Shown: piece after piece, positions 7,692-15,761 of the stretch
Layout of the letters: every line of letters starts with the position of its first letter
Position numbering within the stretch: position 1 is the first letter of the stretch
From: Kribbella sp. CA-293567
GTDB lineage: Bacteria; Actinomycetota; Actinomycetes; Propionibacteriales; Kribbellaceae
DNA: 64,000 nt
NCBI RefSeq assembly: GCF_027627575.1
Contig: NZ_CP114065.1
Coordinates: 3,596,001-3,660,000 of the forward strand
Direction of reading: 5' to 3'
The notes under the pieces: model-generated
Told to the model about the DNA's origin: nothing
What the model saw: only the letters and a program-made list of their open reading frames with translations
Database searches by the model: none
Made by a program: the position numbers and the translations under genes

Positions 7692-8623
7692 GCAGGCCGA
7701 TGAGCCGCGCTCTGGTTCTCGGCGGGGGAGGTCCACTGGGCATCGCGTGGCAGGCCGGACTGCTCGGCCGACTTCAGCATCTCGGAATCACCTTCGCCGA
7801 CGCCGACCTCATCTTGGGTACCTCAGCAGGATCAGTCGTCGGAGCAGCCCTCGCCACCGACGGCGACCTGGCCGCACTGGCTCAGCAAGTTACCGGCTCG
7901 CTCCCGACACCAGCCGGCACAACCGCGGACATCCCAGCGCTGCAAGCGCTCACAGCCGACGCGGTCGCGACCACGGCAACGGCCGAGGAGGCGATGGCAA
8001 GGATCGGACAGTATGCCCTCGCCGCCGCGACCGTCGACGAGTCCGGCTACGTCGGCAGCGAGGTGTTCGCGTCTTTCGCCGCCACCGCTTGGCCGGCTGC
8101 GTTTCGTTGTACCGGCATCGACGCCAAGACAGGTCGACTTCGCGTCTGGGACGCGGCGGATGGCTACGACCTGCCGAGCGCGCTGGCCGCCAGTTGCGCC
8201 GTACCGGGGCTTTTCCCGCCCATCACGGTAGGAGGTGCCCGCTACCTCGACGGGGGAATGCTCAGCCCGCTGAACGTGCCGCTCGCCGCCGGATACGACG
8301 AGGTCGTCGTGGTGTCCTGCTTCGCGCTCAGTCTGCCGGCAGGCATCGTCGACCCCGGCGCTCAACAACGCCTTGCCGAGATCGGCGAACTACGCAGGCA
8401 GGGCGCGAAGGTCACCGTGATCGAGCCCAGTCAGCGCTTCCTCGACATCAGCGGATGGGGCGCCGACGTCATGGACACCAGCCGCGCTCCAGCGGCGTAC
8501 GAAGCGGGGGTCCAGCAGGCGGAGCAGGTCAGCGAACGAACGGTTGGAGATGCCGGCGGTCGCGGCGATCTGATCCATCGTCGAACCCTTGATCGAGAAA
8601 CAGCGTCATGGCGACGCGGGTGA
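7688..8623 (+). CDS. Patatin-like phospholipase / serine hydrolase with run-on C-terminus
   Basis: A 311-residue patatin-fold hydrolase. The oxyanion motif is LGGGGPLGIAW (about residues 11-21), the nucleophile Ser46 sits in GTSAGS, and the catalytic Asp lies in YLDGGM (about residue 187). It would hydrolyse acyl esters of lipids. It is co-translated with the SDR through an ATGA overlap. The last 30-35 residues, from about 8,515, lie antisense to a broken TetR gene and look unlike a patatin end, so the original stop was probably lost by rearrangement. Confidence 0.85.
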   Translation: MSRPMSRALVLGGGGPLGIAWQAGLLGRLQHLGITFADADLILGTSAGSVVGAALATDGDLAALAQQVTGSLPTPAGTTADIPALQALTADAVATTATAEEAMARIGQYALAAATVDESGYVGSEVFASFAATAWPAAFRCTGIDAKTGRLRVWDAADGYDLPSALAASCAVPGLFPPITVGGARYLDGGMLSPLNVPLAAGYDEVVVVSCFALSLPAGIVDPGAQQRLAEIGELRRQGAKVTVIEPSQRFLDISGWGADVMDTSRAPAAYEAGVQQAEQVSERTVGDAGGRGDLIHRRTLDRETASWRRG

Positions 8624-8675
8624 CCTCCGCGTACGCCTGCTGCCGCGATCGGAGTGCCAGACAGGCATACGGTGA
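8521..8675 (-). pseudogene. N-terminal TetR HTH remnant with frameshift
   Basis: On the minus strand from about 8675 the frame reads ALRSRQQAYAEVTRVAMTLF then LDQGFD. After a one-base shift at about 8580 the next frame continues MDQIAATAGISNRSFADLL. Together these match the TetR helix-turn-helix (A..LFL.QGFD..T.DQIA..AGIS...). The likeness ends near 8521 inside the patatin gene. Its position, divergent from the SDR at 8704, suggests the former SDR repressor. Broken by both frameshift and truncation. Confidence 0.6.
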
Positions 8676-8703
8676 ATTACTTGCGACTAGTCTTGGAGAA
8701 CTG

Positions 8704-9519
8704 ATGCAGCGACAGAACTACCGCGCTCAGACCGTCATCATCACCGGAGCCAGTTCCGGAATCGGGGCCTCTTTCGCCCAGGCTCTCGCCGCCCGGGGCG
8801 CCAACTTGATCCTGGTGGCGCGCCGGTTCGACCGTCTCCAGCAGCTGGCCGGGGAGCTCGAACAGAGGTATCAGATCACCGCGACGGCGATAGCGCTCGA
8901 CCTCACCTCGCCGCACGTCGGCGTGGAGCTGAAGAAGGCAGTGGTCGATGCCGGCCTCGAGGCGACCAGCCTGATCAACAATGCCGGGTTCGGCACCTTC
9001 GGCGAGTTCGTCGACGAAGACCCGGCCCGCCTGTCCCAGGAGATCGCGGTGGACGTCGTCGCCCCGGTGCAGCTGAGCTCCGCGTTCCTGCCGGACATCA
9101 TCGCGGCGCGCGGCTTCCTCATCAACGTCGCCAGCATGGCCGCCTACACGCCGACTCCGCGAATGGCCGTCTACGGCGCGACCAAGGCGTTCGTCCTCAG
9201 CTTCACCGAGTCACTCTGGGCCGAGCTCCGTGGTACCGGAGTCACTGTTTTCGCCTTGTCTCCGGGGGCGACGAGCACCGAGTTCAACGCCGTCGTCGGC
9301 ACCGACGACGCCACCGCGGGCGCCAGGATGCGGACCCCCGCCGACGTCGTCGCGACGGCGTTGTCCCACCTCGAGAGCCGCAATCCCGGCCCGAGCGTCA
9401 TCGACGGCCGCTCGAACCGGGTGGCGGCGAGCCTCGGGCGCCTGGCTCCCCGGCGGACGATCGTCACCATGATGCACCGGCTGACCGATCCGGCCCGGCG
9501 AGCCGGCGCGAACGCCTAG
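8704..9519 (+). CDS. SDR family oxidoreductase (DltE/SadH-like)
   Basis: A 271-residue SDR with TGASSGIGASFAQALAARGA at residues 14-33, NNAGFGTFGEF (about 95), Ser in NVASMAAY (about 140), YGATKAF (about 157) and SPGATSTEF. The first strand ends LVARR, the pattern of the YdfG/DltE-like 0300-type group that acts on acyl or steroid-like substrates with NADP(H). ATG 8704 has GGAGAA three bases upstream; the frame could start at 8608 but that part covers a TetR remnant. The MarR gene follows 9 bases downstream, probably in the same transcript. Confidence 0.88.
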   Translation: MQRQNYRAQTVIITGASSGIGASFAQALAARGANLILVARRFDRLQQLAGELEQRYQITATAIALDLTSPHVGVELKKAVVDAGLEATSLINNAGFGTFGEFVDEDPARLSQEIAVDVVAPVQLSSAFLPDIIAARGFLINVASMAAYTPTPRMAVYGATKAFVLSFTESLWAELRGTGVTVFALSPGATSTEFNAVVGTDDATAGARMRTPADVVATALSHLESRNPGPSVIDGRSNRVAASLGRLAPRRTIVTMMHRLTDPARRAGANA

Positions 9520-9528
9520 GGTGAGTTC

Positions 9529-10008
9529 ATGCCTAGATCTGGTGCCGACCTCGCGCTGCTGATGCTCGGTGGCTTTCGTTCGCTGGTCGACGGGGCGACG
9601 GCGGAGTTGGCTGCACGTGGCTACGAAGACATCCGCCCGGTTCACGACTTCGCGCTGCGAGCTGTCGCGGCCGGTGCCGACAGTACGTCTGAACTCGGCC
9701 GGCAGCTGTCGGTGACGAAGCAAGCCGCGGCCAGAACTGTCAGCACTCTGGAAGAGCGTGGTTATGTCGGTCGCGCGGTGGATCCGGCCGATGCTCGTCG
9801 GATGCGCCTCCAGGTCACCGACCGGGGACTCGCGCTACTGCGTGACGGTGAAGCGATCTTCGATGAACTGCGCGACCAGTGGAAGCAGCGGATCGGCGCC
9901 GCGAAGCTGGCTGAACTCGAGTCGCTGCTGACCGAACTTGTCGGCGCACAACCTGTCCGGCTCGACACTCCTGGCTGGTTCGCCCGAGGACAGGGCAGCG
10001 CCGGTTGA
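9529..10008 (+). CDS. MarR family transcriptional regulator
   Basis: A 159-residue winged-helix protein. The recognition region is STSELGRQLSVTKQAAARTV, then STLEERGYVGRAVDPADARR with the wing DARRMRLQVTDRG (residues about 50-105). It begins 9 bases after the SDR stop with AGGGTGAG upstream, so it may autoregulate this pair. A MarR-type palindrome at 10,425-10,445 upstream of the hydrolase is another possible target. Ligand unknown. Confidence 0.85.
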   Translation: MPRSGADLALLMLGGFRSLVDGATAELAARGYEDIRPVHDFALRAVAAGADSTSELGRQLSVTKQAAARTVSTLEERGYVGRAVDPADARRMRLQVTDRGLALLRDGEAIFDELRDQWKQRIGAAKLAELESLLTELVGAQPVRLDTPGWFARGQGSAG

Positions 10009-10038
10009 CCTCGCGCCGCTCGTCCGGCAGTTGAGCTG

Positions 10039-10435
10039 TCAGTTGGCGGCGGGCCAGTTGACGGGAGGCCGGACTGCTTGAGGAGGTCGGCGAGGTTGCC
10101 AGCCGGCGATCTCGGTCCGGCCGTGCCACTCGGCGCCGAAGGCGAGGTCGGTGTAGACGGCGTCGCGGGTGAACAGGGCTGCCATCTTGGCGGGCTGCTT
10201 CTCCGTCCAGGCCGTTTCCCACTGGGAGACGATGGCCTTGGAGCTGTACTCCGGGCCCTTGGTCGCGGCAGACGTCGTCGTGCTCACCGACGCCGTTGAG
10301 GTGACCGAGGCCGGCCGGCACCTGAGCGTTCGCCGGGGTGACTGTCGCGACGCCTGCCGTGGCGACCGAGATTGCCAGTGCTGCAGTGATCGCTGGAGAT
10401 CGACAACATTGTTGGCTATTCTTATTAGACAACAT
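10039..10435 (-). pseudogene. Broken secreted SnoaL-like (NTF2 fold) gene
   Basis: From ATG 10435 the minus strand encodes a signal-peptide-like start (TAALAISVATAGVATVTPAN then AQ). About 40 codons in, the meaningful frame changes near 10,315 to one reading EYSSKAIVSQWETAWTEKQP, then AALFTRDAVYTDLAFGAEWH, the first half of a SnoaL/NTF2-like domain. The frame ends at 10039 soon after GRTEIAGW, so about half of the domain is missing. Frameshift plus 3' truncation make this a pseudogene. Its start codon sits inside the palindrome shared with the divergent hydrolase. Confidence 0.6.
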
Positions 10436-10445
10436 GATTGTCTAA
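10425..10445. promoter_or_regulatory. Perfect operator-like palindrome upstream of epoxide-hydrolase-like gene
   Basis: TTAGACAA (10425-10432), spacer CATGA, TTGTCTAA (10438-10445): 8-base perfect arms, AT-rich in a GC-rich region, 16 bases before the hydrolase start and over the start of the broken SnoaL-like gene. The shape suits a MarR or TetR dimer; the MarR encoded at 9529 is the closest candidate. Confidence 0.55.
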
Positions 10446-10460
10446 CAAGGAGCTGTCCGT

Positions 10461-11348
10461 ATGGCCATCGCACCCTCCGGCGCCACCGTACCTGGCGTCA
10501 CTCACCACAACGTGGACGTGAACGGAACAACGCTGCACTACGTCTCCTCCGGGGACGCCGGGTCACCGGTGGTCCTGGTCCACGGTTTCCCGGAGACCTG
10601 GTGGGTGTTCCACAAGCTCATCCCGCTGCTCAGTCGCCAACACCGCGTCTTCGCCGTCGACCTGCGCGGATTCGGCGACTCCGCGATCGCGGGGGACGAC
10701 CACAGCAGTTCGATCGCCGCGGCGGATCTGCGAGAGTTCATCGCCGCGCTCGAGGTGGGACCGGTGCACCTGACCGGGCAGGACGTGGCCGGCGCGACCA
10801 CCTTCCGTGTCGCCGCGGCGGATCCTACGCTGGTCAAGAGCTTCACCGCGATCGAGACCGGTCTGCCCGGCTTCGGGGTCGAGGTGCTGGGCGATGTCAC
10901 GCGCGGCGGAGCGTGGCACCTCGGCGTACTGGCGGCGCCGGGGATCGCCGACATGCTGTTGCCCGGCCGCGAACGGGCCTTCTTCGCCGACTACGCGATC
11001 CCGACGATGAACGGCACCCCCGATGCCTTCACCAGCGACGATCTCGAGGAGCTGCTGCGTTCGTACTCACGGCCGAACGCGTGGGCCGGGGCGGTCGGGT
11101 TGTATCGCTCGCTGCTGTCCGAAGGTGAAGAAATCAAGGCCCTCGCAGCCAGGAAGCTTGACCTGCCGGTGCTCGCCATCGGTGGATCATCGGGACACTT
11201 CACGCCGAACACGATGGCTCAGGTCGCCGCCGACGTCACCGCGGTCGCACTCGACGGCATCGGGCACTTCGTCGGGATGGAAGCACCTCACCGGCTCGCC
11301 GACGCGCTCCTGACCTTCTATCAGGGCATCGACGGCCGCGCCGATTGA
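10461..11348 (+). CDS. Alpha/beta hydrolase, epoxide-hydrolase-like
   Basis: A 295-residue alpha/beta hydrolase. HGFPETW (about residue 37) supplies the oxyanion HGxP motif; the nucleophile is an Asp in LTGQDVAGA (about residue 104), as in epoxide hydrolases and haloalkane dehalogenases rather than a Ser; and the catalytic His is in GIGHFVGMEAP (about 270). AAGGAG lies 8 bases before the ATG. With HGFPETW, epoxide hydrolase is the better guess. The lid is reduced compared with typical enzymes. Likely controlled through the palindrome at 10,425. Confidence 0.82.
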   Translation: MAIAPSGATVPGVTHHNVDVNGTTLHYVSSGDAGSPVVLVHGFPETWWVFHKLIPLLSRQHRVFAVDLRGFGDSAIAGDDHSSSIAAADLREFIAALEVGPVHLTGQDVAGATTFRVAAADPTLVKSFTAIETGLPGFGVEVLGDVTRGGAWHLGVLAAPGIADMLLPGRERAFFADYAIPTMNGTPDAFTSDDLEELLRSYSRPNAWAGAVGLYRSLLSEGEEIKALAARKLDLPVLAIGGSSGHFTPNTMAQVAADVTAVALDGIGHFVGMEAPHRLADALLTFYQGIDGRAD

Positions 11349-11441
11349 TCTCGCCCTCGTTTGCCGTTCCCACCCCCGGGTACGCGTTACGGGCGCCATC
11401 TGCCGCTCGGGCAGCGGTGCAGTGAAACCTGGAGGTATCTG

Positions 11442-11675
11442 ATGGGTATCGGCGCTGGAATCTTTCTGCTCGCCCTCGGTGGCGTGCTCGCGTTCGCCGT
11501 CACGGACCGGATCAGCGGCGTGGACCTGACCATGGTCGGCTACATCCTGATGGGAGCGGGCGCCCTCGGCATCGCTCTGGTCCTCCTCCTCAACGGCCAG
11601 CGCGGCCGCACCGCCCAGACCACGGTGGTCGAGGAACGCCGCGACGTCCGCGACCCGCGCGACCCCCGAATCTGA
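11442..11675 (+). CDS. DUF6458 family small membrane protein
   Basis: A 77-residue protein with two membrane helices: GIGAGIFLLALGGVLAFAV and, after a short loop with Val-Asp-Leu, MVGYILMGAGALGIALVLLL. A charged tail follows (VEERRDVRDPRDPRI). This is the compact DUF6458 layout common in actinobacteria. ATG 11442 with GGAGGT is clearly better than the upstream start at 11361. Function unknown. Confidence 0.8.
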   Translation: MGIGAGIFLLALGGVLAFAVTDRISGVDLTMVGYILMGAGALGIALVLLLNGQRGRTAQTTVVEERRDVRDPRDPRI

Positions 11676-11710
11676 CCGGAACGGAACCTCAGCAGGCCTT
11701 GCGGCCAGGC

Positions 11711-11737
11711 CCGTTGTTGCCTCGACGGCAACAACGG
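11711..11737 (+). terminator. Hairpin downstream of DUF6458 gene
   Basis: Arms CCGTTGTTGCC (11711-11721) and GGCAACAACGG (11727-11737) pair perfectly over 11 bases with a TCGAC loop. There is no clear T-run, so termination is inferred from position between two plus-strand genes. Confidence 0.55.
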
Positions 11738-11748
11738 CGCTTCGCTGT

Positions 11749-11763
11749 ATGCGTTATACGCAT
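11749..11763. promoter_or_regulatory. Palindrome in the promoter region of the DUF1684 fusion gene
   Basis: ATGCGT (11749-11754), TAT, ACGCAT (11758-11763) forms a perfect inverted repeat 65 bases before the next start. It lies between the terminator hairpin and the gene and may be an operator; the regulator is unknown. Confidence 0.35.
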
Positions 11764-11827
11764 GACCTTATGCTTTTCGCGCACCCGCCTCTACGGTGGT
11801 TTCACGACGTAGAGGAAGGAACAGTTC

Positions 11828-13030
11828 ATGGTGACGGTTCGATCCGGCAGTTCGCGATCCACCGCGGTACCGGCTGAGTACGAGGTATGGCGCCAACGCC
11901 GGTGGGAGGAGATCGCCGGCCCGAGCGGCAAGGCGAAAGTCGTTGCCAAGGGCATGATTTCCGGTCCGGGCGCGCAGACACTGCCGGCCATCCCCGGCCA
12001 GTGGAGCACCGATGAGGCGGGTGCCCTGACTGTGACCGCCGCTTCTACCGACGGACTGAAGCTCGGCGGCGCAGTGGTCGAAGGCAAGGTCGAGGTGCCT
12101 TCCGGAAGTCCTCTTGAGTTCTCCGGCGGTCGTGTCGGCTTCGCCGGCGGATCGGACGGCGAGTACGGCGTGGTCGTGATGGATCACCAGGAAATCGCTC
12201 GCACCGGGCTGACCGGGATCGACACCTACCCCTATAACCCTGACTGGGTTTTCGAGGGGCAGTACCGCGAGGCACCTGCAGGGCGCCGGATCGCGGTAGA
12301 TCGGCTCACCTCGCCGCGCAGTCCGGATACCATTCTGGCGCCCGTCGATCTCGCCGTCACCATCAACGGCACGGAGTACCTGCTGGCCGTTCTGGAAGAG
12401 CAGCCCGGGCAGCGTCTGGTGGTCTTCACCGACGAGACCAACGGGAGCGAGACGCCAGACATCGGTCGTTGGCTCGTGCTGCCGCAACTGGAACCCGGCA
12501 GCACTCTGACGGTCGACTTCAACCAGGCGGCGCTTTCCTTTCACCACTTGCAGCCCACCGTCTTCACCTGCCCGCTCGCGCCTCCCGGCAACCACCTGCC
12601 GATGCGTATCGAGGTCGGCGAACGCGCCCTGACCTACAGCCAGACACCAGCAGAGGGCGGCGACACCATGAGTCACCACCTGAAGGACAGGGCAACGAGC
12701 TACCTGCGGAATCTGGAGCAGCGCGACTGGGAGGCCGCGCGCGCCATGTGCTCACTGACGGCGACCGTCTGGCACAACGACGGTACGGGGGACCAGACGA
12801 TCGACGAGAACATCGACGGGATGAAAGCGCAGATCGGCACCATCGAGTCGATGCGCTACGACATCCTCCGGCAGTTGGCGCAGACCGGCGAAGTCCTGCA
12901 GCAGCACGTGGTGCACGTCGCCACGACGGACGGCATGCGTGGCGAGGTACACGCCGCGGTGTACTTCCGCTTCGACGGTGAGCTCATCACCCGCATCGAG
13001 GAGTACGCCAACTTCGTGCCGGCCGCCTGA
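11828..13030 (+). CDS. DUF1684 domain protein fused to a SnoaL-like (NTF2) domain
   Basis: A 400-residue protein. Residues about 15-270 match DUF1684: the closing stretch VDFNQAALSFHHLQPTVFTC then PLAPPGNHLPMRIEVGE is its hallmark, although the Pro-Ser-Cys-Ala-Tyr core seen in many members is altered. Residues about 282-400 (MSHHLKDRATSYLRNLEQRD onward, ending RIEEYANFVPAA) form a complete SnoaL-like domain. ATG 11828 follows AGGAAGGAA. A second ATG at 12,668 starts exactly at the SnoaL part and is preceded by GAGGGCGG, so a separate product is possible. Function unknown; DUF1684 proteins are often linked to lipid or fatty-acid-related genes. Confidence 0.75.
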   Translation: MVTVRSGSSRSTAVPAEYEVWRQRRWEEIAGPSGKAKVVAKGMISGPGAQTLPAIPGQWSTDEAGALTVTAASTDGLKLGGAVVEGKVEVPSGSPLEFSGGRVGFAGGSDGEYGVVVMDHQEIARTGLTGIDTYPYNPDWVFEGQYREAPAGRRIAVDRLTSPRSPDTILAPVDLAVTINGTEYLLAVLEEQPGQRLVVFTDETNGSETPDIGRWLVLPQLEPGSTLTVDFNQAALSFHHLQPTVFTCPLAPPGNHLPMRIEVGERALTYSQTPAEGGDTMSHHLKDRATSYLRNLEQRDWEAARAMCSLTATVWHNDGTGDQTIDENIDGMKAQIGTIESMRYDILRQLAQTGEVLQQHVVHVATTDGMRGEVHAAVYFRFDGELITRIEEYANFVPAA

Positions 13031-13080
13031 GGCGGCCGGCGGTTTCCGCAACCTTCGCGGTCCCGGCCGCATCGTGCAGG

Positions 13081-13701
13081 TATGAAAACAACAGAGAACT
13101 CGTCAGGACCCAGACGGCGTACAAGCAGGGGCCGCGCGCTTTCTATCCGCCAGGGCAAGCGCGTCTTGCGTCCTTCATCAACCTGCGGGACGCCAACGAG
13201 AGCCAGGTCCTCGGCTACCTGACGCTCGGGGACGTCATGTACTCGAGCACCTACTACAAGAAGCCGTCCGGCGAGCACGACACCAGCCTTCCCACCACCT
13301 TGACCAGAGTAGGCAGCGGCTGGAGCAGCTACACCGCCTTCGAGGGCTCGCAGTACGCGGGATCCACCTCTGGGCGCGTGAACGCCTACGGCCTCCGCGA
13401 CGACGGCGTACTGTCCCGCTGGACCATCGACAAAGACGGCAGGTGGCTCAACCGAGCGACGTACTCCGGTCTCACGGGGGTGAAGTCGCTGGCGCTGATC
13501 AGCAAGACGGCCACCTACGACACGTTCCTCGCGAACACCGTCGCCGGCGTGTTGACCGGATACCTGTACGCCGTCGGCCATGCCACCGGCAGCAGCACGG
13601 TGATCCAGAGCATCGGCCTGATCAAGGACCACCGGTTTCACTCCCCGGTCTACTTCCGGTGGGGCGTGCCGAGCCTCGACGACCCGCTGAACGGCGAATG
13701 A
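13081..13701 (+). pseudogene. 5'-truncated beta-propeller/tachylectin-like extracytoplasmic protein
   Basis: The frame reads from at least 13081 (RELVRTQTAYKQGPRAFYPP, then LASFINLRDANESQVLGYLT) without any ATG or GTG start before the preceding gene's stop at 13030. The first ATG in frame is 13237, which would give a 154-residue product. The body (RVGSGWSSYTAFEG, then LRDDGVLSRWTIDKDGRW) has W/Y/G-rich repeats as in tachylectin-like propellers of secreted actinobacterial proteins. The signal peptide and start are missing, so this is likely a remnant. The ATG at 13237 could rescue a short product. Confidence 0.5.
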
Positions 13702-14576
13702 TGACCACCATCGCCGTACTCCCGCGTGGCTACACCGTCCGCGCTCCCGAACCGGCCGACGCCGAAGGGATCTTCGAGCTCGTCTCGGCCCACAACCTCG
13801 CCGTCGCCGGCCTCGTCGACTCCAGCCTGAGCGATATCGCCGACCGCCTCGTCGAGCCCGGTTTCGATCGCCGTACCGACGGCTTCCTCGTCCTCTCCGC
13901 CGAGGGCCGGCCGGCCGGCTACGCGACCACGTTCGGTAAGGCGGGCCTCGAGATGATCGAGATCGAGGTGACCTCGCAGGACCCGCAGGTCGCTGCCTGG
14001 CTCTACGAGCAGGCGATGCGGCGCGCTCTGGAGATGGGGCGCGAAGGCGGCCATGCGGAGATCACCGTCGACTCGTGCGCCTATCACGACGCGCCGGTGG
14101 GCGCGCTGCTCGCCGACCATGGATTCACTGTCAGAACGACGTACCACCAGATGCGGATCGAGCACACCGGACGGGTCGCCGCCCCGCGCCCGCCCGCCGG
14201 GGTCGCGGTACGCCGTGGGACCTTCGACGAGGCCACCCAGTGGGCGGCGCACGAGGTCATTCTCGCCGCGTTCCGGGGACAGTTCGGCTTCGTCCCGCGG
14301 CCGCACCAGGAGTGGGTCGAGTTCGTCGACCGCAGTTCGATCGTGTCCTGTGGCTACCTGGGCCGCCTCGGGGTGCTCGAGGAGTACCGCGGCCGGGGTC
14401 TGGCGAAGTTCCTGCTGTCCGACGCCTTCGCCCTCGACGCGGCGGCCGGCCGGACGGGAACGATCCTGAATGTCGACACCAACAACCCGACCCCGGCGCT
14501 CGGTCTGTACCTGTCGGCCGGCATGAAACCGACCCTCGCGATGGACGGTTGGCGGCGCGAAGTACTGGTCGGCTGA
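13698..14576 (+). CDS. Tandem GNAT acetyltransferase, second domain shortened
   Basis: A 292-residue protein with two GNAT halves. Residues about 5-150 are a degenerate N-terminal copy. The C-terminal copy has the acetyl-CoA loop GRLGVLEEYRGRGLAKFLLS (about 235-254) followed by DTNNPTPALGLYLSAGM. Between VEFVDRSS and GYLGRLGVL roughly 30 residues that normally form the central strands appear to be missing, so the second domain may be inactive. ATG codons at 13698 and 13701 overlap the upstream TGA. Substrate unknown. Confidence 0.75.
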   Translation: MMTTIAVLPRGYTVRAPEPADAEGIFELVSAHNLAVAGLVDSSLSDIADRLVEPGFDRRTDGFLVLSAEGRPAGYATTFGKAGLEMIEIEVTSQDPQVAAWLYEQAMRRALEMGREGGHAEITVDSCAYHDAPVGALLADHGFTVRTTYHQMRIEHTGRVAAPRPPAGVAVRRGTFDEATQWAAHEVILAAFRGQFGFVPRPHQEWVEFVDRSSIVSCGYLGRLGVLEEYRGRGLAKFLLSDAFALDAAAGRTGTILNVDTNNPTPALGLYLSAGMKPTLAMDGWRREVLVG

Positions 14577-14660
14577 CCAGCCGCCCGACCCGTGTGCGGC
14601 AGCCGGTACCCCGGTGCCGTACTCGCGTGAGACCGACGGTGGCGGCAGCCGTCGGCGCTG

Positions 14661-15413
14661 CTATCCCAGCCGCTCGATCGTGAAGGCGGTGATGAAGCCG
14701 ATCGTGGCGATCAACCCGGTGTAGAGGTGGGTGCGTTCGAACGCCTCGGGAATCATCGTGTCCGCGACCATGGCGAGGATCGCGCCCGCGGCGACGGCGG
14801 TGATGACGGCGATGGTGGCCGGCGAAGCGCCGTCGAGCAGAAGCGCTCCCAGCAGACCTGCCGTGCCACTGGCGATCGCGATTCCTCCCCACACGCCGAA
14901 GACGTAGCCGGGGGACCGGCCACCCCGCTTCATTCCCGCCGCGCTGGACAGTCCTTCGGGCAGGTTGGAGATGAAGATGGCGGTCAGCACGGCGACGCCG
15001 ACGCCTTCTCCGCTGAGCAGAGAGACCCCGAGGACCACTGATTCCGGGATTCCGTCCAGCAGCGCGCCGACGGCGATCGCGACGCCGCTGCCGTTCTGCT
15101 GCTCCTCCGACGGTTGCTGGTCCTCCGATCGCTTGCGATGCCGCGCTCCGCGCCGGGACAGTACGACGTTGACGGCGACGTACACGGCTGCTCCGGCGAG
15201 GAACCCGGTCACCGTGGGCTGCAACCCGCCGGTCGACTCTGCTTCGTCGACCAGGTCGAAGGCCAGCGCGGAGATCAGGACTCCGGCGCCGAAGGCCATG
15301 ATGCCGGCGACGACCGACCTGGGAACGTTGGCGAACCAGGCGACTGCGGCGCCGATCACCAGCGCGCCGCCGGCCAGCAGCCCCCACAGACCGGCCTGCA
15401 ACCAGACCGCCAT
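14661..15413 (-). CDS. ZIP family divalent metal transporter
   Basis: A 250-residue membrane protein with about eight hydrophobic helices. The two ZIP metal-site helices are recognisable: VGALLDGIPESVVLGVSLL (about residues 118-136) and AIFISNLPEGLSSAAGM (about 146-162). A polar, Ser/Glu/Gln-rich loop lies between helices 3 and 4 (about residues 85-105). It would move Zn or Fe/Mn across the membrane. The usual His in the first motif is replaced (LDGIPE rather than HDGIPE), which is common in this ZIP subgroup. It converges on the GNAT gene. Confidence 0.85.
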   Translation of the reverse strand: MAVWLQAGLWGLLAGGALVIGAAVAWFANVPRSVVAGIMAFGAGVLISALAFDLVDEAESTGGLQPTVTGFLAGAAVYVAVNVVLSRRGARHRKRSEDQQPSEEQQNGSGVAIAVGALLDGIPESVVLGVSLLSGEGVGVAVLTAIFISNLPEGLSSAAGMKRGGRSPGYVFGVWGGIAIASGTAGLLGALLLDGASPATIAVITAVAAGAILAMVADTMIPEAFERTHLYTGLIATIGFITAFTIERLG

Positions 15414-15761
15414 TCAGCGCCTCGCAGCCTGGTCGCCCGGGTCAGGCATCTTCATGTCGGGGCCGGTACCCACTCGTGGACGTTGCAAGTGAGCGATCGA
15501 AAGGCTCGGTGCCGTACGCCGGACGTACGGACTCTCCGCCGACTGGCCTGATTGCATAACTTCGCTTCGCTTCGACGAGGGCAGGACGGGAACCGGCGAT
15601 CACGGGGTCAGCGGAGATGGCCACGTCGGCAAGCTGGACGGGACACCCACGAGCAGGTGTGGCCATCTCCGCGATCACTACTCCCGGTCGCTTCAACCGG
15701 GTATCTGCGCGGGTCGAGCAGTGGCCCACCATGTGCGGAAGGCTCAAAGCGGGGAATCACC
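15414..15761. other. 348-base intergenic region with a 14-base inverted repeat
   Basis: No convincing gene is seen between the ZIP gene and the gene at 15762. It holds a perfect inverted repeat, GCGGAGATGGCCAC (15611-15624) and GTGGCCATCTCCGC (15659-15672), with a 34-base loop whose own ends pair further (ACACC and GGTGT). This could be a cruciform, a terminator or the scar of a small element. A minus-strand open frame at 15442-15747 has no family likeness and is not called. Confidence 0.5.

Noticed and set aside
10169..11128. A 319-codon plus-strand frame overlapping the hydrolase
   Set aside because: The hydrolase at 10461 has catalytic motifs and a ribosome site; the other frame is Arg-rich shadow sequence.
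15442..15747. A 101-codon minus-strand frame in the ZIP-15762 gap
   Set aside because: No family likeness, no good ribosome site, and it reads through the inverted repeat; too weak to call.
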